Below are positions 34,211 through 46,747 of a stretch of 64,000 nucleotides of DNA, one piece after another (the stretch's first letter is position 1; every line of letters starts with the position of its first letter). The stretch is from contig OX637295.1 of the NCBI GenBank assembly GCA_951799445.1, forward strand, positions 16,740,001 through 16,804,000. Direction: 5' to 3'. The stretch is from Pseudisothecium myosuroides (lineage: Eukaryota > Streptophyta > Bryopsida > Hypnales > Lembophyllaceae). A program made the position numbers and the translations under genes. The notes under the pieces were generated by a model, which had not been told where the DNA came from, did no database searches, and saw only the letters and a list, made by a program, of their open reading frames with translations.

Positions 34211-34249
34211 GATTGGAGCGGTTGTAAAAGCTGATTCAAATGTTGAAAA

Positions 34250-35190
34250 GCCTTCTCTGCTTTAGATCCCCGATCTAGTTTGTCTTTGCATGTTAACCGG
34301 GTCAGTGGAACTACTATTTGTGACTAATTTTTTATAAAAATACGATAGTAGTTGGCAAATCCGAGAAAACACTGTACATCTCATACCGTTCGAGGAGTTG
34401 ACCAATCTGTGATAGTTTAAATTTTCTTTGGGTTCATCAATAGGCCTTCGTTGGAGATGATGTATCCAAGAAACTCCACTTGTGGTTGATGGAATATGCA
34501 TTTTTTTAATTTGGTATATAATCCAGCATTTCGTAGCTTCTATAATACAAGTTTTACATGTCTTTCATGTTCTTCAATATTTTTGGAATAAATCAAGATG
34601 TTGTCAAGATAATATACAACAAATTGGTCTAAGAATTCGCGGAAGATATCATTCATCAAGTGCTAAAAAATAGCTGGTGTATTTTTAAGTCCGAATGCAT
34701 GACATTATACTCAAAATGTCCATATTTTATTCAAAATGTTGTCTTCCATTCGTCCCATTTTTTTATGCGCACCAAGTTATATGCTTCGCGAAGATCAATC
34801 TTGGAATAGATTTTGGCTTGTCTAAGTTGATTAAGAAGTCCAAATATCAATGGCAAAGGATATCAATTTTTCACCGTTATTTTTTTTAGACTTCGATAGT
34901 CAACAGATTCATAAAGAGTCGTCTTTCTTCTTTACAAAAAGTATTGGCGCGTCGGCTGGAGATTTGGAATATTGAATGACATTCTTTGCAAGATTTTTGT
35001 CGATATATTCTTTCAATGTTGAAAATTCATTCTGCGACAGATTGTAGATTGAACCAAATGGTGGCTGAGCTCCATCTTCAAGATCAATGGCGCAATCTTA
35101 AGGCCAATGTTTTGGCAAAATGTCAACGTTTTTTTTTTAAAGACGTCTCTAAATTCTGCATACTGACTTGGAATACTTGATAAAAAATTG
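34250..35190 (-). pseudogene. Reverse transcriptase domain (pol fragment), catalytic Asp lost
   Basis: Scattered over several frames: the catalytic box reads [13 protein letters not shown] (about 34618-34580), where family members have YLDD, so one catalytic Asp is Asn (AAC at 34602-34600). Downstream come VEFLGYIIS and a diverged FLGFANYYR block. Frameshifts are numerous. Confidence 0.8.
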
Positions 35191-35352
35191 TTGTTCTCGC
35201 ATACTGGAATTGTGAAAATAATATAGAGATTGCCGTTTTCTTGCTACTTTAATAAAAGTTTTGGTTCCAACAAATACGGGCTTGGCACTTGAAGATGTTG
35301 GAAGAGATTTTGTTGCCAAAATTTTTAGAGAAAATGATAGATTTCGTGACTT

Positions 35353-35784
35353 CTAGTTCACAATTGGATTGTATTTTTCAAACCAAGAAAGTCCTAAAAC
35401 CATGGAATTGGATGGAATTTTTATCACACTGAATATGATTTGACTTTTATGTCCTTCGAATGAAACCTCTAACGGTTTAGTTTCATGAGTGACATCTCTA
35501 AAATACAAGGCCCGACCGTCTATGGCTTCTACATGTATAGGGTTTGATTTTCTGACTAGAGAAATATTGTGACATTTTGCAAATTCCTCATGCATAAAAC
35601 ACATTGAAGCTCCAGAATCTAAAAGGGCATGAATTCGTAATTTCTTTTTAGGACCCAAACGTAGGGATATCGTAAGCAATGAGAAGGTTGAAAAGAAAGG
35701 TGAGGACCTAAGTTTGTCTGTAAATTCGAAGGCTTCAATTGCATGGTCTTTATTATGGCTGAGCGTCCTCGTTTTTTGATACAT
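35353..35784 (-). pseudogene. Retroviral-type aspartic protease (pol fragment)
   Basis: A 143-codon frame with HALLDSGASMCFM (active-site DSGA) and VLGLSWFEKYNP near the end, as in Ty3/gypsy proteases. It is the longest uninterrupted piece of pol and overlaps the end of the gag frame. Confidence 0.85.
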
Positions 35785-36766
35785 CTAGGACTCTTATCTT
35801 GAAAGGATGTTGTTTGTACTTCTTGTGACAATTGGTAGCCTTGTGACCAGGACCCCCACAATATAAATACAAATCTTCATCAAGAAGTCGTTTTTTTTCT
35901 TGCGCGGTAAGCGAGCCAAATTGTATAGCATCAATTTGCATGTCTTCAGGGCCTTCCAAATGTGTACTTGTTATATGTGCTGCCTTGACCGTTGGCAAAG
36001 TATTTGTTTGTGTTGTTGGTATAGTCCAAGATCGTCAATCTGGACGCCTTTGAAATAATAGATTATCACATTTTACAGCTTCACTTATGACTTCGTTGAG
36101 TGTCTGAGGATTAGGAAATGATAGTAACAAGTCCTTGACATTGTCTCTTAAGCCCCATTGAAATTGATTCATGAGTGCTTCTTCGCCCCAGTTGATGTTG
36201 CAAGCAAATTGTTGGAATTTCGATGCATATAGCGAAGCTGAGAGAGATCCTTGTCGTAAAGAACAAACTTTAGTTGTTACCCAACAAATCTTGTCATATT
36301 CTCCAAATGCTTCAAAAAATATCGCTAAAAATATCTCGAAGTTGCTTAGAATTGAAGATCTTTTCTCAAATAGCGGTGAAAACCAAGACAAAGCTTGTCC
36401 AGTGAGCAAGCTTCCAATCAAGCCGACCCATGATTTGTCTGTTGGAAACAATTGAGGATAAAAAAAAATGATGAGTTAAATTTGATTCACAAATCCTCGA
36501 AATTTTCCTCTGGAACCATCAAATTTTTCAGGGAGACTAATTTGTAGCTCCCTTGCGGTTGAGACATTTGAATCAAAGTGTTGAACAAGTACATTTGTCT
36601 CCAAAGTTGAAGCAGATGGAAAGGGTTGCGATGCTTCAACTACTCTTACACTTGTATTTGCAACAAAGTCTTGGAGAACATTTGTCTTCATGGACAAAGA
36701 ATCAATGACCTTCAAAATGAGATCTAATTTGGTTGCTACTGAACTAGCGTCTTCGCTTCCTGACAT
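35753..36766 (-). pseudogene. gag with CCHC-type zinc knuckle, broken
   Basis: Starts MSGSEDASSVATKLDLILKV at 36766 and stops at about 36476 beside a T8-9 run where the frame shifts. It resumes with the retrotransposon gag core (SLLTGQALSWFSPLFEK.., FQQFACNINWGEEALMNQF) to a TGA at 36037-36035. It then continues in frame to a knuckle YLYCGGPGHKATNC, in which the first Cys is Tyr. Order and spacing are those of chromovirus gag. Confidence 0.85.
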
Positions 36767-36814
36767 CTTGATTTATTCGGCAAGAGTAAGAAAAAATTGA
36801 GCTACTAATCAAGA

Positions 36815-37015
36815 ACCAATTTAGAGGTGGATAATCCTCAATCTCTAAATATCAAATTTGTTTTCAAAAAGGGCGGTAGTCCGCACGCAATCAAGAAGAA
36901 CTTTGTTGAGAAAAAATAATACTAGTTTAGAGGAGGGTAGTCCGCAACCTCTAAACGCTTCAATATTTTCAAGAAGGGTGGTAGTTTGCAAGCAATCCGG
37001 AAAAATCAAGCTCCA
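36815..37015. repeat. Imperfect tandem repeats in the gag leader
   Basis: Two rounds of a roughly 110-bp pattern, TTTAGAGG(T/A)GG followed by a CCTCTAAA motif and AAG(A/G)GCGGTAGT or AAGGGTGGTAGT, between the 5' LTR and gag. Confidence 0.6.
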
Positions 37016-37149
37016 ATATTAGTTTTGCCCTTGGTCCTCTTGATGACTAATACAACAAGATTTGAACTGAACTAACACTCTATCCATTTGCTAAGAAGTC
37101 CAGAATCAATTTTTGCAAAACAAAATTTGAAAAGTTAATCTCGACAAAT

Positions 37150-37521
37150 TATAACGGACGGACGAGATGCAAGGTAAGACAAGACAAGACATGATGGTTT
37201 CTAGATAACAAGACTTGATATTAAAGTTCAAGAAGTACAAGACTAGAATTAGAGTCAAGAGCTAAGATCAAGAGAGGTGTTGTCAAAACTGAGGACTACC
37301 TCAACCTCGACTCCAATATATACTACTAGCTAGGAGGTTCTTTTAGAAGCTTCCGCTACCTAAAAAGCTTCTTAAGAAGCTTTCCTCTAGCTTGGACATC
37401 CTCGAGAAGCTTCTTGCATTTGGAAAGCTTCTCAAGAAGTTTCCCTCCAGCTTGAACGTCCTTTCAGAAACTTCTTCCAACTACAAGCTTCTCGGAGGAG
37501 GTTCTAACTATGTCCGTGGCA
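37150..37521 (-). repeat. 5' LTR of the chromovirus
   Basis: Homologous to 28698-29070 over its whole length, with scattered substitutions and small indels. It carries the same GAAGCTTC-type array (about 37340-37495) and a TATATATT box (37323-37316) in the sense of transcription. Confidence 0.9.
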
Positions 37522-37597
37522 TAAGCAAGTCATTTGCGAATGCGTGAAAGTTCTAAACAGCATTACAATATATCTAACTTCAATGCTATGGCCGCTA

Positions 37598-37995
37598 AAG
37601 TAGGAGGCTCTGAAACCGCTCATCGTAGGGCTAGTCTGCCTTTTTTATGTATTTTTTTGGATAGAAATATTTTTAGCTCATTTTTCAGACAAAAAAAAAT
37701 AGATGAGGAATCTAATACGAGTGGTTTCATATTTTTTGAATAACTTATGAATTTTCAAACAAGTTGGATCGTAGGTTCCTATTTATGATCCTAAGTCTTC
37801 CATAAACCGTTCACTTGCAATTCTAAACAAAGATGGGAAAAGCAAAGAGAATGATTGGCTCTTGCAATTAACAATGTTTTTTCCTTGATTCATTCAATGA
37901 CTATAGAGGTCAATTTTAGAACCACTTCATGCCCATTTCACAGCTATTTATAGGGGCAATTCTTAATGCCCGTGCAATTTTAGAGCCTCCTACCT
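37598..37995. mobile_element. Stowaway-like MITE, AGGTAGGAGGCTC family
   Basis: A 398-bp element has ends A(A/G)GTAGGAGGCTC, flanked by TA (37596-37597, 37996-37997). Nearly collinear with 7398-7805. Confidence 0.8.
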
Positions 37996-38109
37996 TACTA
38001 GAGTGTACCGTACATGATTGAGAATTGCAATCAGATTTGGAAGTTTAATTAAAGTTAGTGGAAATAATCTGGAAGTTCAATTCACTCCCCAAAGGTTGAA
38101 ATGCGTTCA

Positions 38110-38436
38110 GCTACATAGAGAAAGAAAAATAGATGCCAAATGTAACAGAAGTTGTTTTATATGTTTTGAAGTATTTTTGAATTAGTTATGAATTTTCAAA
38201 GATTTTTGTTGTAGATACCTATTTGTGACCCTAGGTTTCCCAAAAGGCGTCCACTTAAAACTTCTAAAGTAATTTGAGGAAATCAAGGCTGATGATTTGC
38301 TCTTGCAATAAAGATTTTTTTTTCTTGACTCAATCAATGGCTAAAGTGGTTCATTTAAGCACCACCTCAAATCCATAATGTAGTTTTTTTATAGGGTTAA
38401 TTTTAAGAGGACAATTAGTTTTAGAGCAGACTACCT
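38110..38436. mobile_element. Stowaway-like MITE, left end missing
   Basis: The right end TTTTAGAGCAGACTACCT is followed by TA (38437-38438), and the interior matches 3365-3661. No left terminal repeat was found. Confidence 0.6.
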
Positions 38437-38438
38437 TA

Positions 38439-39395
38439 GGGCAAATGACACCAAAATTAGACTAGTTCATGTCAAACTTTGTCAAAGCATCTTTGTGCAT
38501 ATTAGGAAACCTCTTAACTTCATTACTAATCTAATTTGACACCCAAGTGAAAGTGAAGGGCAAGACCAATACATGCTAAAAATGGAATGTTTATGCAAAA
38601 TTACATTTATTTTTTTGCCAAACTTTTACCTATAACAATGGTCCGCAGTAATAGCACGGCATTATTAATAAGAGTGAATGAGTCTTGATTGTTTAATTGA
38701 GTTTCTTTTTGGTATTAGAAGTATTTGAAAAGTCATGATGTATTTTTGTTTGTAGACCCTCTTTGTAAACCTTCTTTGGTCCACGTTGAACATATGCCAA
38801 ACTTTTTTTGAGTTGCATTCGAATTTATTATGAACCTTGTGCTTGAATTGCAAGTTTGTCTATATACCTTGTCCTCAACTTGCAATAGACGAATAATATG
38901 TATTCAACTTTGTGTTAAAATATAGGAATAGTAGGAATATTGTATAAATTATGAAATGTTGCCCTTCATTTGAACTTTCTTTCAATACATATTCTAAATT
39001 GCATGTGAATTTGGATTTAACCTATAATTTATTTTTTTAGAATTAGTGATATATACTTTAGTTACATTGAGTTGTCTCTACCATACAATTAAATTTGTCA
39101 TTTCACCAAATAATATTTTAAATAAAAATAAAAATCTTAAATCTAAATTTCTATAAATATTTATATTACTTGAGATTTTTTCTATGAGGTTTGAGATGTT
39201 AACTTCTTAAATATATATTTCAAAAATTACAAAAATATGCTTAAAATATTTAGTTAAATCTCCTGAATTGGTGTACATATTAGTATTAAACATCATGGTG
39301 ATCCATATTTTAGAAATCATTTGCCATTTTAAAAAAAAAAATTATCATCATTGATAGAGTTTGGGTGCCCACACCAACATGATTGTCACTGCGGC
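38439..39395. other. Non-coding AT-rich stretch
   Basis: No gene, structured repeat or element boundary recognised. Confidence 0.4.
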
Positions 39396-39399
39396 TTAA

Positions 39400-40814
39400 C
39401 CCCTTCAATTCCTTTTCTATGTTTTCCCCCAAAACGCTTGAAAATTGCCATTTTGAGCACTAGTACCAAATTTTGGAAAAAAACAACATTATTGGACACA
39501 TGTAACCATAGGATCTTGTAGTATGCTGGTTTCAAAAGATGTAGAAAAAATTTCAGAATTTTCCTCAGTGTGAGTTGCAAGATATTAGTGTTTGAATTTA
39601 CAAAAATCCTTTTTTTGGCCTTGCAAAAAAACGGGCAGCTACACTTCACAAGGTCACATTTGTATGAAAAAATGTTCAAAATGGTGGTTATTCTTTGGAT
39701 TCATTCTTTAGGGCAAGTTGGCTACATGCATGAATTTTTTTAGATCATTTGGAATTGTACAATATATAGAAAAAAATAGTAAGTAGAAAGAAGTAGAGAA
39801 TGGTTCAAAACACTAAATTGTTAAGTTAATTATGGAATTGAAAAATGCCAATCCAATGGTTGTAATGTTGTAATAAACAGTCTACATCCTACAATTTATT
39901 TATTTTCAAAAAAATTGAATGAAGTAAACGACTGCAAAGTTTATTTTAGAGTAGAGAATCCATAATTTTCCGCAATCTAAAAAACCAATTTCAAATTTTT
40001 GTTTTTAAGAAAAAAAAAAATTTAATTTTCCGGACAGCCCGCCTGGTGAAAAAAGTACTCCCTTTGTTCCACTAAAAACCTCCAAATCAGGCACAATTCT
40101 TGTCCCACTAAAAAGCTCTATTTTTTAATTTTGTCCATTGAATAAGCCTTGGCCGTCTTGAACAACCTCGTGGGGGCAAGTCACAAGATCAGGAAGCACT
40201 TCTCTCCTAGAAAGCTTGGCCTTGCCCATAGGAGGCACCTTGTACTTATTGTGCTTCTTCAAACAATAATGTTGACGATGGATTCAATGCCCACTTTGGC
40301 GCTATGAAGATTTGTTTATGAAACGAGTTAGGTTTCTTTCTTGCGGATATTTAGGTTGGGATAGATGTTTTTAGAATCCCATTGTTGCCACCAACCTTTA
40401 AATCATCAAGAATGATAGAGTTGGCAACATTCACAAACTATGTTCAAATATGACACTTTTTGCATGGATTTTGAGTGCCTAAATGACGGCGCCTAAGCTA
40501 GAGATTTTGCATAGATCTAAGGGGTGGGTTAGTTTTTGAATGCATGTATCATTGACACAATTAAAGACTAAAAATATAGTTAATCCCTTGTGGGGAAGCT
40601 TTTTGGAGTTTTTTAGTGGGACAGAGGGAGTAACATATTAGGCCATAATTTTTGACTTGTATTTCCAAATGTCATAAAATTTTGTTCACATAAATGATAT
40701 TCCTTGTCTACAACTTCTATTAAAATTTGAACCTAAGATATGAAAATTTCTCATTAGACGTATGTGCCCCAAAATTGCTATGTTGCTAAAAATAATAGGC
40801 TAGTCCTTTAGGAT
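39400..40814 (-). mobile_element. TTAA-flanked TIR element, subfamily 1, with nested Stowaway
   Basis: Reverse orientation. The left boundary is TTAA (39396-39399) plus CCCCTTCAATTCC; the right end is GTCCTTTAGGAT plus TTAA (40815-40818). Without the 573-bp insert at 40058 and its TA duplication it would be 840 bp. Confidence 0.85.
40058..40630. mobile_element. Stowaway MITE nested in TTAA element
   Basis: Ends CTCCCTTTGTTCCACTAAAA and CTCCCTCTGTCCCACTAAAA (inverted), TA on both sides (40056-40057, 40631-40632). Sibling TTAA elements have the empty target GTAACAT. Interior shared with 13001-13564. Confidence 0.92.
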
Positions 40815-41759
40815 TTAAATCAAAGTAGAAAAAGTCAATGAAAAATTGCTCTTATTTGTCTATTACAAAGTTTTTCATCCATCAAGTAGATAATTATGTT
40901 CCACCAAGGTAAATATTTTGCTAAAATATCCTCTAATAAGTTACCTTACTAGATAATTATGTTGGTAACTTTTCTTATAGATATACGTTGCATTTTAGGG
41001 GGAGGTACAAAAGTTTTGTAATCTTCAAATGCCATTGTAGTGAGTGTTCTCAAGTGTGGCCAAACCTATCAAATTTTTACTATCAATTTTTTTCTATTGT
41101 GGGAGAATTTCTTTTTGCAATCTTGAGTGTCATCTAAAACACACATCACAAAAAGAAATTTGCCCAAATGAACTTGCTCAAATTTGTGTCCAGAATAGGC
41201 CCTTCTACCGTACAAAAAGAAAATGAAAATTCCATGATTAAATTGAAATTAAATATAGCATACAATAATTTTTTTAGTACTTCAAGCTATTTATGGAAAT
41301 CAAATCTAGGACAATTGTTTGTAGTTGCAATTCTATTGACATTGCGGTTTACAATTCTTTTGCAACACTAATAGTTTAAATGTACTCATCTCAAATTACA
41401 ATACTAAATTTATTCAACTTTGTAAAGCATTTATGTCAGGAGTGAACCCAATTGTCAGGATACACTCTTATGGCCAGTTAGTTTAGTTTTAATTTTTAAT
41501 TTTTCACGTAATAAGATGGGTCTAAGAAGTGTATATGACATTCAATGAGGACAATTCAAAAATTAAGCCAAATTTCATTGTGGAGATATGTTGGAAATTG
41601 CAACAAATTGTATTGTAAGTACAAATACAAAAATGTGTGCACACTTAGCTTGAATCAGAATATAGTAATATTTAGCCCAATAGATTATTCAATATCTAAT
41701 AATGAATTGCTCTACCTATACTTTATAAAATTGCTATTGGAGATTATAAGAGAATACAT

Positions 41760-41848
41760 ATTTCCTATTTGGTCCTTCAAAGTAATGTTTGTTTCAATGG
41801 AAATCGTCTACTTATTCAAAAAAAATAAAAAAATAAAAAATAAAAAAT
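41760..41848 (+). mobile_element. LINE-like retroposon 3' end
   Basis: GTTTCAATGGAAATCGTC, then TTATTCAAAAAAAATAAAAA, matching the shared tail motif. 5' limit and target duplication not defined. Confidence 0.5.
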
Positions 41849-41929
41849 TGTTTGTTTGTCCCTCACAACTGCCATTTCTATTCTTATGCAATTTCAATCC
41901 AAAATGCTAAATTTGTCTTTTAAGAAATA

Positions 41930-41931
<2 letters not shown>

Positions 41932-41998
<67 letters not shown>
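41932..41998. repeat. (AT)n microsatellite, about 33 units
   Basis: Uninterrupted AT dinucleotides for about 67 bp. Confidence 0.95.
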
Positions 41999-42002
<4 letters not shown>

Positions 42003-43989
42003 TTAAAAAAATTTTAATTTTTTAATTTAATTTAATTTTTTTTTCAAGCTTTCATCTCCAAGTACCATATCTTGGGAGAACTTTGATTTGGATAAATACA
42101 AGGAAAGCTCATTATTAGCTAATTTTTAGCTAGTAATTTTATACAATTTTTTCAGCTATTTTTATCCTATTGTTTTCCACAAGCTAGTGGAAAAATTTTC
42201 ATAACATAATAGCTAATTGGAGAAGAATGGTGATTATCTATACTTTATGTGGATCATAGACCATATCCTACATATAATCCCACATTAAATCATTCTTTCA
42301 AATCTCTAGTTGTCTAATGTCTATATACCAATATCATGGATGTGATCTTTTGGTAAGTTACTACCATTTCATTGCTTAACTAGTTAACTTACTTTGCTTG
42401 AAAATGCCACCAATTAAGTATTTAGTGATGGTTAGCAACTTATTATGGATTGCTTAATACCATAGTACTATTAGACAGTTGTATATGTCTGAACAAAGAT
42501 ACAGCTGTGATTTAGGTGGGCCAACAATAAGACTAGTATGACAACAATCAAACCTTGATTTGGAGCTGCAATTTGGGCTGATTTTGAACCATGCCGTTTT
42601 TTGGGCGGGCTTAATCTTAATAACAGCTCGTTCATTGGATGAAAGACTTTGTTAAAACTAAAAGTCATTCGTTGAGAAACGCCCTATGATTGCGATTGTA
42701 TACGATAGTCACAGTTTGAATCACTTTGGCAAGTTTAGAGGCTCTAATGCTTTGTTTCATTACCGTGAACTAGTTCTGAGTGCATGGAGTTACTGCTGTA
42801 ACTGAGAGATATGAGAACTGTTTGTGCTGTGGACTGAGAGATCTGAGAATTGTTAGTGTTGCGGGCAGTTTTGGGTCTCTGGGAGAATGTGAGAAAATAA
42901 TATGGCTTCTTCTCAGTCCGTAACAAGCAGTCAGGTGGTGGAATATGTTGCTATTGAGATTGTTGATTTTTGTTTCTTGCATGTTGTTTTTTTCATTGTG
43001 AAGACTATAACATGTCGTCAGTGAGTTGAAGACACCTCGCATACGGTTTTCTAACCTCATTTTTTGATGTTGTTTACCATGGGTGCAGGTGAGGCTCACT
43101 ACCTCAAGGAAAATTGGAACGTCTTGAAACTTCAACAATCTTACACTTTGTTCTACTTTGCTATGCTTAGCCTTGCTTTGAACATTAAAAGAGTTTTGGA
43201 ACTCTTTGGATTATACTATTTTTCTAGTAAATTTACTTGTCTACTATCTAGTATATTTACTTATCCATTTCTACTTGACTACTTTGAGGTTTTGGTGTAT
43301 ATAAAATAGCCATATTGTTATAAATTGCTTTAAAACCTCAAGTGTTCCTTGACATGTACTTCTACATGATCCAATATAGAATCCGATTTTGTTGTCTTAA
43401 ACTTAGACAAAAAGGTAAAGAGAAGACAAAGGGATATACATGATTAGAAGTTTGAGTACTTGCAAGGTTGATAAGGATGATGTAACACTACATTGGTACT
43501 TGACAAACCATGATTTAGATTGGAAATTAATCAGAAAAGTGCCTAATCTAGGATGTACCAGAAGGAGCTTTTTATAAATTTAATTTTTTTTAAATTTAAT
43601 TTAATTTAATTTTTTTTACTTGATGAGTATTTATTCAGTGGTATTCACCCTACACACACTAGCACAAAGTCACCCACCTTTTATTTTTGCAAAATAGGTA
43701 TTGCATAATTATAATTAGATTAAAAAAAACAAATAATACCATAAATTCAAAAAATTGAAATTAGTCACACAAATGATGTCAATATCTAAAAATTAATTGC
43801 AATTAAATTTTATCTATTTTACAGAATTTCAGTAGGCAACACCATCCAATTAGATTGCACAAGTTGGATGAATATGCAATTCTTCTTATATTTCTCCCGA
43901 AATAAAACTTAAGGTTGTGCATGTTTGTGCATTTAAAATTTAAAATTCAATCACTAACATTCTTTGCGCAAGTGTCAAATAAGAATTAT

Positions 43990-44265
43990 TTGGAGTGCGC
44001 CATTACCCTCAGCTATCTGACAGGTTTTGTATTAGGTTTGAGTGTATCTAGCTTCAATCTCTTGTCCTGATAGTAGGAGAGGTGATAAGGAGGTGTTCTG
44101 GAGCAGGGTGCATACTCCAAAGTGTTCCTTCATTTAGTAGGGTTCTTTATTCTTTCTTTGAGCTAATTCTGTTTAGTTCTTTTTGTCCAATTGTTGAGGC
44201 TTGGCTATTGTTCTTTGGTTTCGTTTCAATGCAGTGGATTTTTCATTTGTTCAAAAAAAAATTAA
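43990..44265 (+). mobile_element. LINE-like retroposon 3' end
   Basis: The last 120 bp are collinear with 14960-15075, ending TTTCAATGCAGTGG..TTTCATTTGTTC and a poly-A run. The 5' limit is uncertain; no reverse transcriptase frame is visible. Confidence 0.55.
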
Positions 44266-44652
44266 TATGTTTCAATAATTAAATAAAAAATTTATTTTTA
44301 GAAAGTAAAATTTGTGATGATTTATTGAGTTTCCATGAAAAGACAATGTTGATTGTGCATTAGAAAATATAGAAAGTGCAAAAGAACAAAAAGTCTTTGA
44401 GGGAATTAATTAATAAAAAAATTAGAAGTTTCTCAGAGCTTAAAAAAATTTAAAAATTTAACATAAAATTTCAATATCAAAAAAATTTAATAAGAAATTT
44501 CATAATTAATAAAACATTTCTAAAAGCTTTTGGAAGATGGAGAATTTTATAAAATCTTGTATAGAATTGTTTTATTTTTATAGTAAGACACTAGCTCCTA
44601 GTTTTCATCTTCAAACATTGTTGCCTAATTGTAAATTCATATTGAATATAAA

Positions 44653-46743
44653 CCCTTAAAGCTCCAAGGCCCTTTCTAGTCAAAAATCACTCAAAACTGG
44701 CAATTCTAATGCAAAGAGCAAAAGCGAAAAAAAATTTGTTTTGCTTTAATATTTAACCCCTAAAGGACCAGCCTGCTATTTTTAGCAACATAGCGATTTT
44801 GGACAGGTACGTGTGACTAGAGATTTTCATATTTTAAGCTGGAATTTTAATAGAAGGTGGGGACAAGGAATATCTTTCATGTGCACTAAATTTCATGACA
44901 TTTCAAAATAGGAGTCAAAAGTTATGGCCTAATATGTTACTTTTTTTACCGGGCGGGCAGTCCGGGCAGATCTGAAAAAATCACTTTTTTCAAAAATAAA
45001 AAATGGAAATTGGTTTTCTAGAGTTATATATACGTGGAAAGCTTTAAATCATTCCATTTCGACCAATGAGTAAAAAGTTATGAGGTTTTTTAGTTTGCGG
45101 GCAGTTACGGATTCTCTACATTGAAATAAACTTTGAAGTTGTTTATTTAACTCAATTTTTAATATTTTTTGAAAAAAATTAATTCATAGGATTTAGGTTG
45201 TTTATTACAACATTACAACCATTGGAATTGACATTTTTCAATTCCATACTTAAATTCTTAACAATTTAGTATTTTGGATCATTTTCTACTTCTTTCTACT
45301 TACTATTTTTTTTTGTATATATTGTACAATTCCAAATGATTTGAAATTTTTTAAGCATGTAGCCAAATTTTTTAGGAAAAGAATTCAAAGAAGCACCACC
45401 ATTTTGGACATTTTTTCATACAAAAGTGACCTTGTGAAGTGCAGCTGCCCTGTTTTTCGCAGGAACAAAAAAAGGATTTTTGTCAATTCAAATGCTAATA
45501 TCTTCCAATCCGCAAGGTGGAAAATTCTGAAATTTTTTCCATATCTTGTTAAACTAGTTACTATAAGATCCTACGCCGTTACATGTGTCAAAAAAGTTTT
45601 TTTTTCAAAAATTTGGTACTTGTACCAAAAATGGCAGTTTTTGAGTGTTTTTGGTGAAAACATAGTCATGAAACTTTAGGGGTTAACTTTAAGATTTTAC
45701 AATAGACTAGGATAAGAATGCTTGGAATTTTTTTCAGAAACTTCATAAACATAGGTTGCAAGGTTATTTGCATTCAAAATGAAGAATATATGATTTTTGG
45801 GTTTTATGACAAACATTTTTATAAGACTTTGAGTCCTGTTAACCTTAAAAATTCTGCATTTGAGATTTTAAATATAAAAAAGTTTATCACCAAAAATTCA
45901 ATTGAAAGCATAAGAAAAAAAAATCAGAAAAAAAACACTTGATTATTTTGTTCTTTAAAAAAATAAGGTAGAAATAGGTATAAGATAGAAGCATAACAAA
46001 ATTATTAAAAGCTCTAAAATGGAATTAAAACACACTAATCCCAATATAATAGAATTTGTGTTAGTGCAACCTCTCTTAGTGCATAATTGTCAAGTAAGCA
46101 AAGAGTAGGTGGGCCTAATTTCAAGCACATTTTTTTAAAAGTAATGTAATTAGAGCTGACATTAGTTGGTGGACATTATTGCACCTTTCAAAATGCATTA
46201 TCCTCTCTTAGTCTATAACTAACCACCAGTTTGGGCAATCATGCACTAAGACAAGTTCTACTCTAGTAAGATAGTTCTAACAATCAAAACTAATCTTGTG
46301 GTTTTTTTTTATTGAAATGTGAAAAGAGAGCCATAAAAAAATCCAATACGTTAGTTTTTCAAGAAGATGCTATGATCACCTCTAATACAAGATGCTATGA
46401 TTGCCCACATACAAGATGCTCCATAACTTTCTCATCACTGATTCCAATGGAACAAACCAAAGCTTTCCATGTAGACAAAAATTTAATCTATGAGAAACAA
46501 AATTTAAAAAATTTATTTCAAATTTCTGTCAATTCTTTTTGTTGTTTATCAAGCTAAAATTTGTGCTTAGAATGGCATAACTATTGTTCCTAATCACCAA
46601 TTGAAATAAAAACTAAATTTCCAAAAAGCTAATGTGGTTTTCTATTTTGACCAAAAGTTTCAAAAAATTGTGCCAAAATTTGAGATCATAAGAACATATT
46701 CAAACTTTCATTTTTTCCCAAGGAAACATTGGGATTTTAGGGG
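44653..46743 (-). mobile_element. Old TTAA-family element (subfamily 2) interrupted by a younger copy
   Basis: Reverse orientation. The left end is TAAACCCTTAAAGCTCC, the right end TTTTAGGGGCTAA, both decayed. The interior resembles 49108-50021 on both sides of the insertion at 44757-45682. Confidence 0.7.
44757..45682 (+). mobile_element. TTAA-flanked TIR element, subfamily 1, nested
   Basis: A 926-bp, best-preserved copy: CCCCTAAAGGACC..TTTAGGGG with TTAA (44753-44756, 45683-45686). It sits inside an older subfamily 2 element, so subfamily 1 was mobile after subfamily 2. Confidence 0.93.
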
Positions 46744-46747
46744 CTAA

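Larger units (their letters stand above)
28698..37521 (-). mobile_element. Ty3/gypsy chromovirus, full-length but inactive
   Basis: An 8.8-kb LTR retrotransposon is transcribed on the minus strand. LTRs of 372-373 bp (28698-29070, 37150-37521) start TGCCACGG or TGTCACGG and end in ACA or ATA, flanked by the exact 5-bp duplication TAAGC (28693-28697, 37522-37526). The order gag, protease, reverse transcriptase, RNase H, integrase, chromodomain is that of chromoviruses. A purine tract (AAGGGGG) precedes the 3' LTR. The sequence after the 5' LTR (ATTTGTCGAGATTAAC) does not match the usual initiator-Met primer site. Stops and frameshifts run throughout, and integrase is split by a 2567-bp transposon. 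The LTRs have diverged visibly, so the insertion is not recent. Confidence 0.93.
40819..44648. other. Gene-free stretch with retroposon tails and a long (AT)n
   Basis: Contains LINE-like tails near 41760-41848 and 43990-44265 and the (AT)n at 41932. A short diverged duplication (CTGAGAGAT..GAGAA) lies near 42798-42860. No host gene recognised. Confidence 0.4.

Noticed and set aside
41932..41998. Long (AT)n tract as an origin or scaffold attachment site
   Set aside because: Simple dinucleotide expansion; no additional evidence for a functional role.
44082..44282. 66-codon plus-strand frame
   Set aside because: It is the untranslated 3' end of a LINE-like retroposon that recurs at 14895-15091 and is followed by a poly-A tail.
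45341..45679. About 110-codon frame near the right end of subfamily 1 elements (also at 4826 and, reversed, 39386)
   Set aside because: The frames look conserved because the DNA is. The copy at 27.9-28.2 kb has several stops, the 4.8-kb copy has a premature stop, and the 45.3-kb copy has compensating indels. This fits neutral decay, not a protein.
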